This document shows, piece by piece, positions 11,541-21,815 of a DNA stretch of 64,000 bases. The notes below the pieces were generated by a model, which was not told the DNA's origin, did not search any database, and saw only the letters and a list, made by a program, of their open reading frames with translations. The stretch is taken from NCBI GenBank assembly GCA_959347315.1, contig OY365822.1:6435367-6499366 (forward strand), read 5' to 3'. How positions within the stretch are numbered: the stretch's first letter is position 1; every line of letters begins with the position of its first letter. A program made the translations under genes and the position numbers. Source of the DNA: Bimastos eiseni. Its lineage: Eukaryota; Annelida; Clitellata; Crassiclitellata; Lumbricidae.

Positions 11541-12904
11541 GTAAGTGTGTGTCTTCTTAGAGAGTTATATCTAAATAAGCATCCCAATTAGCAATAATTA
11601 TAGAAGCTCTTTAGATTAAAACTTAATCAGCGGTCATCTATTATCGTCTGCTCGCCAGGGTCGCCACTATAACAGAAAAAAATAAGAAGACAAAGTGACC
11701 AAAGCAGAAGTTATTCCTTAAGCTAACCATGAGGCAGCCATGGGTACGATGTGCCAGCGACTTCCTTTTCTTGGCACTGGCATACGGGGGCGGGTTGCCA
11801 GTCCACAACCTCGCCGTTTCTTCTTTCCTCCGACAGTGAACGGTTGGTGCTATCATTTCAGCTGCAATGGTGAAGTGCTTGTATACAGAACTCTCAAATG
11901 ATCCTTTCTTATCCTGGTGCGCTTCACACTCGACAGACAGGTAGGCAGGCAGACAGACAGAAAGACAGGTAGGCAGGCAGACAGACAGATTAAAATGGGA
12001 AAGCTAATCATATACAATTTATGCATATTTCAAAACATCACCGGAGAATCTATGCAGGACTCAGCTGTATATCCTGTAGCCATAGGTTAATGTCGGAAGT
12101 TGCAAGATCTTAATTGCAAGAGACTCCAAATGTTGCACGACCGATTCAGTCCCACTTCATCTGTGTTTAACCGAATAATCTAAATTCTTGGCACAGTTAA
12201 ACATAACAGCAAGGTCACAGTTATAACCCACCCACATCTAATCAACGAAGAATGTCAGATGATTGGTCTAAACTGTTGTATAAGGCCTTGTTACGCTGTA
12301 GGTTAGGAAATTATTAATTAATAGTCAGTGATCAGTCAAGGCCATTCCGCTTTTCCCAGTTATGGTAGAAAACTCACATCATATAACAGAAAGACAAACC
12401 AAACTCCGTTTCATATACATTATTGGGTTCTGCATGATATAATTACAGAATTAAGAAATTCTATATAAAAATTACAAACTGTACTAGGCCTGTCCAATTA
12501 ATAATTATTTCTGCATTATACATTGAATTATCTAGAAGTAGGTTATAGATGCGCGTTTAACAAGAGGAGGGCAGGCAGAGGGACAGACAGGCCAGGCAGG
12601 CGGCAAGGCAAGGAGGCGAAGAGATGTAGGCTACCGACAGAAAATGGACACAGACGAACCGAGCAGGACAAAGAGGCAGAGTAAGGATAGTTAAAGAGGC
12701 AGAGATAGTGACCGAAGCAGACATAGACAGCGTGTAAGGCGGAGGTAAAAAGACACAGGCCTACATGTGTAAAAGTGTAAAAGTTAATGATGAATAAACG
12801 ACTGTTACATTTTGTTTTACCCACGTATGTGGTCCAAGTTTAGAGTCTCAACTCTTCAGAGTGAGTAAGTGCGTTAGTGTTAGAAGCTCGATGACAAAAT
12901 CGAC

Positions 12905-13370
12905 CCACAGAGGCCATGTGACCCATGACATGGGTCACATGGCCCTAATGTCCCTAATGACAGACAGTTCTAGCTATACCTACTGACCTCGTGTCCCTTA
13001 TGACAGACAGTTTTAACCAATTCTACCTGAGGCCATGTCTCTTGACCATTTCTATACTAGGATTATCATTAGAGGCCATGTCCATTATGATCGACAGCTT
13101 TAACCAATTCTACCAAGGCCATGCCCTTTAGCCATTTTCATAAACACCATGTCCCTTATCAGAGACAGTTTTAGCCATATCTACTGATGCAGTGTCCCTT
13201 AAGGTAGACAGCCTTGGCCATTTCCATACAGACCATGTCCCTTGTGATAGACAATTTTTATAATTTCAACCGAGGGAAAGTTTCTTGTGACAGACTGTTA
13301 TTATCATTTCTACAGAGGCCATGTCCCTTATAACAGACACGTGTATCAATTGCTGAGGAGACCAAGTCCT
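12905..13370. repeat. Degenerate tandem repeat, about 50-65 bp units
   Basis: Roughly eight or nine diverged copies of a unit including AGGCCATGTCCCTTATGACA and GACAGTTTTAACCATTTCTA. The first contains a perfect 14-bp inverted repeat (GGCCATGTGACCCA, 5-nt loop, TGGGTCACATGGCC) at 12912-12944. It lies downstream of the first PTB gene, possibly in its 3' UTR. Confidence 0.75.
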
Positions 13371-13471
13371 TTATACAGGATCATAACCCTTATAACCTTA
13401 CTGATCGGGTCCTATCTCTTAAAAGAAACAAGCCAATCGGGAAAGGTTAGAGGTCAGTTGGTCTGCCTAAG

Positions 13472-14953
13472 TTACGGGATGTACCCGAGACGATCGGCCA
13501 GTTCATCGAAGCCTCTCTCGTCATACTGGTAACTCGTCCTCGGCAGTTTCCGGTCGTAGACTCCCTGCTGTGGTCCCGATCCGTAGATCCCTTGCTGGCG
13601 AGCGGCATCATACTCCCTCCTGTAGTCGTACTCGACGCCCGACGGCTGAGCGCGATAGGAGTAAGGGTCGAAAGGTGGTTGACTCTGATCATTGGGCACT
13701 CTGGCGAAGTGGACAATATCGGCGGCCGTCGATTGGATCAGCTGGTCTGGAGCGGGATTCTGAGGGGCTTTAGGGAGAGGGATGTAGTGTATTTCGGTGC
13801 CACCATCGTTCCTCGTCTCCATGGTTGGTCTGACGGGTTCGGATGAGTACCTCATGTCTGGAAGCCACTGGTCAGGTCCCTGTCGCTGGATGACGTACCT
13901 CTCGTCGCCCTGCTTAACCGGAACGAACTCTGGTGGAACCTGTCCCTGATCCAGCTTCGACCTACGAACGTAGTAGAGTTCCTCCTCCTCCTCTTCCTCC
14001 TCTTCCACCTTCTTGGCCTTCTTCGGTTTCTTCTTCTTCTTCTTCGGTTTCTTCTTCTTCTGCTTGTTGTACTCCGCGTCGCCCGGATAGAACGGACTGT
14101 CCGGAATGATCATGTAACTCATCCCGTAGTTCTGATCCCAATCGGCGAAGTAGCCCTGTGGGATCGTCATCTGTGGGTACTGAGGGACCGGGGCCCCAGG
14201 TGGGTTCATGGCGATGTACTGCATGGGCGCCACCGCCTGTGGGACCGGAACTGGCGCCGGTGCTGGTGCAGGGGCCGGGGCCTGGATGGGTACTGATGCG
14301 CTGGGTGGGTCGGTGCCCATGATGTTGTACATGTGGGTGGGTTGATCGGCGCTGTACATGAACCCCTGGAGGGGCGTCCGCGGCATGTCCGCCATTCCAG
14401 ACATCGCGTCGGCGGCAACGATCCGCGACATTCCTCCGCTGAGCTGGAACTGATCTGACCCGGGCATTCCGTTCAGCCAACCCTCCTGGTGCTGGAAGGC
14501 GTGGGTGCACGACTGGACGAAGGCCAAGGCCGCGTCCGTCGACTTACAAACGAAGACGTGGCACTCTAGGACCTTGACGCCGCGAGAACGACGCATGATC
14601 ACGGCGAAGATGGGCGGCTCGCGGGTGGCCTGTGCCTGCGGCGAATCGATGGACACGAACCGCGTTGAGCCCTGCGTGTACACGGCCCTGACGGCGGCAC
14701 ACATGTGGAGGGTCTGCATAGGAAACCAGGTGGAGCTGGAGTCGTCGCCAGGGTACTGCATGAGGAGGCCACTGCTGTAGACCGTGAGGACGGCATCGAT
14801 GCCGCTCACCTTCTGCCCCTGATCCGTCGTCAAGTAGCGATCGCGGAGGGGCATCTGGAGAGCCTCCAGTCCAACGGAGGTCTCCAGAGGAACGGCGCTG
14901 CCCAGGTAGAGCACGCTGCCTCTGGCCAGCGCTAAAAGGTTATCGCTTGGCAT
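13472..14953 (-). CDS. PTB/PID-like domain protein with Ala-Pro, Lys and Glu tracts (493 aa)
   Basis: A single 493-codon reading frame. The start is supported by an in-frame TGA six bases upstream and by a splice acceptor (ctgttgacag) just before that, which suggests a non-coding 5' exon upstream. Residues about 12-155 look like a phosphotyrosine-binding (PTB/PID) fold: VLYLGSAVPLETSVGLEAL, then IDAVLTVYSSGLLM, WFPMQTLHMCAAVRAV, and a final helix CKSTDAALAFVQSCTHAF. The rest appears disordered: an Ala-Pro run (about 223-240), a Lys-rich block (about 298-315) followed by nine Glu, and a Tyr/Gln/Gly-rich C-terminus ending RLGYIP. PTB proteins usually act as cytoplasmic adaptors that bind receptor tails or lipids. 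That role is inferred, the fold call is from pattern only, and I know no orthologue name. Confidence 0.8.
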   Translation of the reverse strand: MPSDNLLALARGSVLYLGSAVPLETSVGLEALQMPLRDRYLTTDQGQKVSGIDAVLTVYSSGLLMQYPGDDSSSTWFPMQTLHMCAAVRAVYTQGSTRFVSIDSPQAQATREPPIFAVIMRRSRGVKVLECHVFVCKSTDAALAFVQSCTHAFQHQEGWLNGMPGSDQFQLSGGMSRIVAADAMSGMADMPRTPLQGFMYSADQPTHMYNIMGTDPPSASVPIQAPAPAPAPAPVPVPQAVAPMQYIAMNPPGAPVPQYPQMTIPQGYFADWDQNYGMSYMIIPDSPFYPGDAEYNKQKKKKPKKKKKKPKKAKKVEEEEEEEEELYYVRRSKLDQGQVPPEFVPVKQGDERYVIQRQGPDQWLPDMRYSSEPVRPTMETRNDGGTEIHYIPLPKAPQNPAPDQLIQSTAADIVHFARVPNDQSQPPFDPYSYRAQPSGVEYDYRREYDAARQQGIYGSGPQQGVYDRKLPRTSYQYDERGFDELADRLGYIP

Positions 14954-17039
14954 CGCTCACCTGTCAACAGGTAAGATGCATGCACAAGTGTAATAATAAA
15001 TGGTATATTCAGAAAGAAGCGCGTTGACCTAAATCTTTATATTGTACTGAGGAACAAAGCATCTTAATGTAAAACCCGTTTTCCCTAATCAATAAATGAT
15101 TCAGCAATTAACAGCAAGTTAAACGACTGATCGCCCGGTTGCTTAATCGAGAAGGTTCTGCTGAGAGCAACTGCCTTGAAGCGTTATGTTGACTATACGA
15201 AGTGAAAAAAACCAGTCCGATGGCGAGTTATCTAGTGGGCAATTCAGTTGTTCGTTTATTTAGTCCGTCGGTCGGTCATCAAACACCTTTTGAGAGTCGC
15301 TTGATGGCTGTAGAAGGTAAAGTTCCCTCAGGTAGAGCAATTGCTCCACCTTTCCGACAAGTTACTTTTTTTAGATGACTCAGAAAGACAACCCTCACAT
15401 CTGGCTAGGACGAGAGTCCTGAAATCTTCTGTCTCATGGTCTTCGAAGCTCTTCGCCACCGTCGAGCTCAAATGGATTGTGATGGCGGATGATCGCAGTC
15501 CTTGATCGATCATTTAATTGATTGATTCATATCGTGTATTACCATGGCAACCATATAATTCTTACCTTATCGGAATAGCTAATTTGAGGTTCATTAGGGG
15601 CATGTTAAGGATAACCGGATGCATACTGGCGTAGATTATAGGTTAGATCGCATTGGCTCTTCATCGTTGATGTCCAATGACATCACTAATTGTAAATAAA
15701 AACTCATCTAGTAGAAGGATTTTAAATAGTTTCTAAACCAAACAGTCAATCGGAATTCATATAGCGCCCTTGTAAGATTTCTATTCAGAGGCGCACCAGA
15801 CCACGGCGAGGCGGAAGAACAAGGTAATCTTAATCAACAGTTGGAACTGAGACTAGGTGAAGTTGGGAAGGTGACGTTGTAAAGATATAGCAAAAGCAAC
15901 AAGTGAGTTCCTAGTTCCTACCCGTTTGGTTCTTCGTATTTCACTCTTCGATTTCGAACGTGTTTGTCACAAATGGTAACATCCCTCTTCGCTCCGTCGC
16001 ACGACAAAACTTATTGCTGACAAGTGCGTTGCTATTCGAATTTGGGGTTGTCGCAAAGCCAAACAGACCGTGACGTAGGCCGCGCCCTCTTCTCCGTCTT
16101 ACTGCTTGTCTCTGTACAGCTCTTGCTCTGTCTCTGTCTCTTCTTCTTTCTCTATCTCTATCTGTCTCTCTGGCTACCTGTACCACTTGTGTGTAGAAGG
16201 CGTGGAATTGTCACGCTCTGGCGAACCCAAGACCGACAAAAGACATCCAACCGTGAGTAGGGCGAAACTTTCTTGCACGGCCAGTCGTGCATGACAGCCA
16301 CACTGAGCTCTCACTGTCACAATTTGTGTGTGCAGAGCTTTATACTACGGGAAACGCCAAAGACGCGCAGAATTCATGCTCTTCTCATAAAGCAGGTCTA
16401 TTCTTTAGGCTAGGCCTAACCTGAATCCACGAAGCAGACGCCCGTAAGACTGCTGCAGAGAGGAGGGTTAAAGTGTTCACGTAGTGGGCTGCCACCTGTT
16501 CTGCCCAAGGAGTGCCCAACTTATGTTCTCGCGAGCGAACTAAGGGGCAGTTCCGGCAAATTTCACCTAGGGAGGTGTTCATAGCTGAGTAATTTTTATG
16601 GTCGGTAGGCTAGGAATCTTCTAGTAGGGTCTAACCCTTTCGTGAGTGGTGGGACCGAGTCCCGTTCAATGAATTGAACCGACTATGGTCAATCATCATT
16701 TTGGAGCGTCTCTGAAAGTTATCTTGAAGAGGCGCTATATAAATTGCATAAATTGGTTAGTTGGTTAATTGCTTGATTGACTGATTGATTAATCGATTGA
16801 TTGTAGCCTTGTTCTGCCTCTGCTTATTTAAATATTAACTAAGCAAGGCCAAATCATAAATCGGTCAAGACCCCTTGCTAGGTTTCATCTAGTGTTCTCA
16901 GCTAGATGAAACTGAGGAAGATTGGGGAGAGTGTAGAGCTCCGTTCTTGACTTTTCTCAGCATATTTGCGCTCATCACGATTCCGGCGACCACGGTATAT
17001 GACTTCTACCTTTCATATTCGTTTTATTCGTAATCATGA

Positions 17040-17150
17040 TCTATAAATTTCAAAGGCGTCACTAAAAAGCCAAGGGCAGGGCACCAGCTTATTCACGAAC
17101 GCTGCCTCAAGTCACAGAGGTTGTCGGAAAAAGATTCAACTCCGGATAGT
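17040..17150 (+). repeat. Dispersed repeat (AAAGCCAAGRGCAGGGCACC family)
   Basis: Shares a block with copies at 21725-21815, 54065-54200 and 63490-63585: cTAAARnRcCACTnrAAAGCC, then GCAGGrCACCARCTTATTCA, then CGARCGCTGCnTCAARTCAC. Four copies in 64 kb, all in the same orientation. The 54-kb copy continues into a tRNA B-box-like GGTTCGAATC. Confidence 0.75.
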
Positions 17151-19136
17151 CATCATTTAGGCCTACAGCAATGAGCTTCGGCTACAGTCCGGCGTTACTA
17201 TTAAACAATACCTGTTGTCAATTAAGAGGAACTTTTGTAATTGTGTGATATTATTAGATAACTATATTACTCATTTCGATGCCTGATGAGATGATGTGAC
17301 ATAAAATTTCGTCAAATCCTCCCTTCGTCACATATTGTCACAAATGTGTGACCCCCTCTCCTGGGCGCGTGACGTCCCTTGGGGACGACCCCTTAGCTGA
17401 TGCTGCTGGCGATCACGATGATGATGACGACGATGCTGATGTTAGATGATTTATTCAGCTTCTTGCTTAGCCTAACATCCCTTGTGAGATTTGTTGCAAA
17501 TCTTTCCTAGATTTTTTATGACTTCCGTTGAAGTTTCCCAACTGTAGTAGGTTTAACCTGAAACTAATATTATATGGAAGGGATATGAAGCCGACGAAAA
17601 CTGAGTCCTTGACCTAGATTGTGCAATCGCATTTGTTTTTAACAAATGAAAAGGACGAAATAAATGGAACTTTTTGCAATATAAATAAAAATGTGTTCAA
17701 AGTAAGAATTTTTGACTGGAGTAGTATAAATTAAGATGCATTTTTCGAAGATATCGTGCCGTGTACCCGTAGGCTTATGTCACTTTATTCATTAGGCCTA
17801 CATATTGTATAGCCGATCACAAAAACAGTTAGAATCATTCTTTCTATGTAATATCGAGAATTGGTTTTATAATGTGCAGCGAACTGTCATGTAAAGCACC
17901 CTAGAAGTAGCTCGCTACTCATGGCGCTATATAAATGGCTGTAATTACAATTAAAATTACAGGACCAGCGCCCACGATGTATCAGAAGAGACGATCACTG
18001 ATTGGCTGACACGTTGCGGCTTCATGTAACTATGTTCCTTACATAATTAGGCTATTAGTCCCAGGTTTTAACGTTTTTGATTTAAAATTGAATGCGGCTT
18101 CATATCTCTTACAAAATTATTAGTTCCAGGTTTACATGTTTTTGATTTAAAAGGAGACGAAGACAGTAAGACGTCACTTCAATGAGCACTCGTTGGAGGA
18201 CGACACGTGTGTTTAAAATTTACTCGGTGAACGCACTGAACCATAGTCGTCTAACAATTATTATGAAGCAGTCTATGAGTTAACGATAGCGTGGCGCCAT
18301 CTGACGAAGTAAAACGCTAAGTTGAAAAGAACTCCAAGCAAGGACATCTGTGTGTGATATTTCTGAATTTCAAAGCGATCATACGCACTTTCCTCTTATG
18401 TACCGGCGTACTGCAAATCATGCATAAACACATACATGAAATTCCAACTGATATACGTGTTTCAAATAGCTTTCTTAATTTTAAGCAAAAAAAATTTAAA
18501 ATTATCTGTTAACGATTTCGCTTGAATAAGTGCACTGATAGTTTCCTATTTAACTAGCTAAGTTTATAGTTTACTTTTTTCAATCTGAAATCTGAATTGT
18601 CTATACCGCTGATTTCTGTGTTCCAAGAAAAGGGTGTTCTGATAACCGAGATATCGTCTTTACCTTCAGGTAACATAGGTACATAAAAACTAAAAGAGTT
18701 TAAAGTGGCTCAAAAAAGTCTATTCTGTGTTAAAACCACTGCAATTTGACCTGAAACATGCTTGAGCTAATAGCACAATTTCTCTAGCTTCCTCTTGAAA
18801 GCTGTTATTCATGTAGTCTCCACTCAGAAGTCTACAACACTTGCACTGAAATATGTGTTCTCTATTGTTCCTCTCGCCTTTTTAAATAGTTTAATTAAGC
18901 CTATGTTCCCGAGTTACCTTGTTTGGTGCTAATTCAAAAACCTCTCGGCTTGCATCACTAACCTTTTTAGTAGGCTTTTTTTGTATGCTTCAATCAGCTC
19001 TCCTCGGCTCCTCCTCTCTGCAATGCTCACATCTGTTCAACTTTTCGTCATAGCCCCAGATCATTTTTGAAACTATTCTTTGCACTTGCAAGCTTCTCTG
19101 TGTCTTGTTTCAGGTTTCAGGTATACATAGTTTGTA

Positions 19137-19232
19137 TGCATACGTACATGCATATATATATATGCATATATATACATATATATACATATATATATACACA
19201 CAAATATATATGTATATATATATGCATACATT
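19137..19232. repeat. TATA/CATA microsatellite
   Basis: Alternating TATA and GCATA/ATACA repeats; no other signal. Confidence 0.9.
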
Positions 19233-20034
19233 ATACTAGTAGCACCTCTTCACGTGTAGGCCTACGCTAACGAATCATAAGTGCATGAGTTATTAGACTG
19301 GAAAATCCCTGTAAAAATCCTATGATAACATAGGCAATATATGAGTCAAGCACGTTTGACTTCTGACAGAACGTGAGTCTGGCTGTTTGCACATATCAGA
19401 GGAGGCAACGTTTTAAGGGTCGCAGCTCTCCTACATGAGAGTCAATACTTTATTGGACCCCTACGGCTTCCCTGTGTGGGTTAACGCCTCAGCGAACACG
19501 AATTTTGACAAATATCTTCATAAATCCATTCATACGTGTATTTAAGCGTTTCTTGGGCTCTGCTGCTAAACGAAGGCGCGGACGCAGTGAGGCGTAGACT
19601 ACAGGTAAGCACTATAAATGCGTGTCAAAATATTTGCCCGTTGAAACGCCTAAATCTTTTGTGCGATGCTATTCTCTCTGACAAGTGTTTCATGGAAGAA
19701 TCGGAGGATTGTGGGGGTAATTTTGACGCCATCCATAATGGCAATTCAGTTGAGATGGGAAACCCCGCCAGGTCTATATAGAGATCGCTAATAGTGAGGT
19801 CTGAGAAGTCGCTATTTCAAAGTTGTTTGATTGTCGTTAGTAGGCTACTTAAAGCGTGGATTAGCCTAAATCAATTGGCATTTGGCAGGTTGAATTCCGC
19901 CACTGTTCGCATCTGTCATATATATATATCTATTTCTTTCGTTCTCTTCCGTCAGGTGTGTGCCGACGATGAGGTTTTTACATAATGCTCCATTTCTGCC
20001 TGTCTCTGATTGTATCCAGAGCTGTGCTCATGTC

Positions 20035-20535
20035 CATGTTATTTCTTGAAGATCTTGTCTGACATTTCCATCCATGTCTTTGTCTGTCTTCCTCGACTCC
20101 GTGTTCCCTCCACGTGGCGATATGATGCTCTTGCTGGTAACATCCTATAATCCAATCGTGTCACATGGCCTAACCATGTCAGTCTTCTTTTTCTGATCCT
20201 GTCTACCGTTGTTTCTCTCTGTCCCAGCTCAATCCGGTATACAACATTGCGAATTATCCGGTCTCATCTGGTCCTCCACGCAATTCTTCTTAGCCCGCTC
20301 ATCTCCACCACAAGGAGCCTCCTTTCATCCTCCTTCCGATGACACCAGCACTCAGATCCATACAGCAATACCGGAGTGACAAATGCCATGTACAATTTCA
20401 GTTTTGTTCTTGCTGATATGCTGTTCGTCTTCCACATCTTACCCAGTCTGCCAAACAGTGCTCCAGCTCAACTCTGAGCATCTACAGTCGATCTCACTTG
20501 ATCAGGTCTGACGCGGTAGATTATCTATTAAAGAC
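20035..20535 (-). pseudogene. Decayed non-LTR retrotransposon, reverse-transcriptase C-terminal end
   Basis: On the minus strand one frame reads LGKMWKTNSISARTKLKLYM, then VTPVLLYGSECWCHRKEDER, and after an in-frame stop RKRRLTWLGHVTRLD and GTRSRGRQTKTWMEM. The YGSECW, RRLxWxGHV and GTRSRGRxxKxW motifs are typical of the C-terminal tail of LINE (RTE/CR1-like) polymerases. At least two in-frame stops show it is dead, and no 5' part is present. Confidence 0.85.
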
Positions 20536-21350
20536 TATTATGGATAGTTAACCAGAGTAAGGAAATGTAACATCTGCATAATTCTATCACAATAAGTTTC
20601 TGTTCACAGCACAGCAATACAATTGATGCCATATTCGCATCACAACATATCTCTATACAGTTAGTAAGTTACTGACCGGATGTATTGAATATATCTTCCT
20701 TACTTCTATCGTCTACGGTAGATAATGATTCTTAACAACCATCCAACTTGTAGCGACGGTCTGTTATGTATTGCATTGTTATAGCGGCGCTACAGAAATG
20801 TAGATGACATAATTATCAAACGGTTCCTAACAATGTTACTTGTTTACTGCACACTTGTAGGCCTATGCGTATCCTGGCAACTACTGTCCCTGACAATCTA
20901 AGTCCTTGACAGCCATCGTCTTTACAAATGCTTTTTTGGTTGGATTTCATGCAATTCAGTCTATTAATAGTATTTAAGCCGAAGTCCCTGTCGTAGACGA
21001 TGCTTTAACTTTTTCAGAAAGGCTAGTTGCAACTTGCAAGACATGCGCCACAACGATAATCCTCGTTGTCTACTACAATCAGAAAAATTGCAAGGGTAAT
21101 ACGGTATCTCTATAGCGCGAGTGTATAATGCCCAAGCACTCAACCGATGGTTAATCAAAATTAGCCTCAGCCTGGTCAAAACCCAACGGGTCAGTTCGCT
21201 GTAGCAGAGAGGTAGTGAATAGATGGCTAATGTCGCCAATGTTTGGTATGTAATCTCCAATGAATTAAGTATCTGCAATAATAATTCACAGCACTATTCC
21301 GGTTCAGCTTCTATCGACGTGAAGACGGCATCGACATCAAGCAGTTGAAG

Positions 21351-21495
21351 CAGAGGGGTCATCTCGTTTGACAGATGGGGGACACCCAATGAGAGGGGTA
21401 AGAAATGTGAGGGAGACAAACGTATAAGGTGTTCCCATTCTTTCAAAGGTGAAGTGGAATTGTCCCCTCGACCTTCCCAGGAATTGCCGCTCCTT
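21351..21495. mobile_element. Diverged copy of the CAGAGGCGGCGATC MITE family
   Basis: The interior matches the element at 25908-26058, including CTCGTTTGACAG, GACACCCAATGAGAGGGGTA, and TTGTCCCC followed by CGA near the right end. The terminal repeats are eroded (CAGAGGGGTCATC; GAATTGCCGCTCCT). Confidence 0.75.
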
Positions 21496-21724
21496 AGATG
21501 AAGCTTCCAGGGAGTCTGTTCCCTCCAAATCGACTCAGACTTTCTCCGAATGAGATACATGCCTCCCCTAGTATGCATCAAACTATTGCACAATACTGGT
21601 CCTCCCTCATAGAAATCGTACTTCGCCGATACGGGCAGACCATTCAGTCCTCACGCCACCGTGGAATTCCACGACGACCGGGTCTTGCTGGCATCAAGTC
21701 CAACCGCAAGTACATTCCCCTACT

Positions 21725-21815
21725 TTGAAATCGTATACTCCAAACTTCTAAAGTGACACTCGAAAGCCAAGCTCAGGGCACCAGATAATTCACGAGCGCT
21801 GCGTCAAATCGATGT
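21725..21815 (+). repeat. Dispersed repeat (AAAGCCAAG...CACGAGCGCTGC family)
   Basis: ATCGTATACTCCAAACTTCT, then CTCGAAAGCCAAGCTCAGGG, then TTCACGAGCGCTGCGTCAAA. The copy ends beside the stop codon of the second PTB gene, so it may lie within that gene's 3' UTR. Confidence 0.75.

Larger units (their letters stand above)
9116..13471. other. Convergent intergenic region between receptor and first PTB gene
   Basis: This holds the 3' flanks of two genes transcribed towards each other. Identifiable content is a MITE at 10492-10660, a possible orphan exon at 11457-11540, AAT-rich microsatellites near 10015-10140, CAGG/CAGA repeats near 11935-11990 and 12565-12740, and a tandem array at 12905-13370. 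ATTAAA near 9782 could serve as a receptor poly(A) signal, but this is weak. Confidence 0.6.
14954..21814. other. Intergenic/intronic region between the two PTB genes
   Basis: No convincing exon was found. It contains GCGCTATATAAAT-family ends (about 15755, 16733 and 17928), a dispersed-repeat copy at 17040-17150, an AT/CATA microsatellite at 19137-19232, a decayed LINE fragment at 20035-20535, a MITE copy at 21351-21495 and another dispersed-repeat copy at 21725-21815. Upstream non-coding exons of the 13.5-kb gene could lie here. Confidence 0.6.

Noticed and set aside
13962..14510. Antisense or alternative-frame ORFs of 70-182 residues in the PTB gene
   Set aside because: GC-rich coding sequence opens other frames; only the 493-codon frame has a domain and a sensible start.
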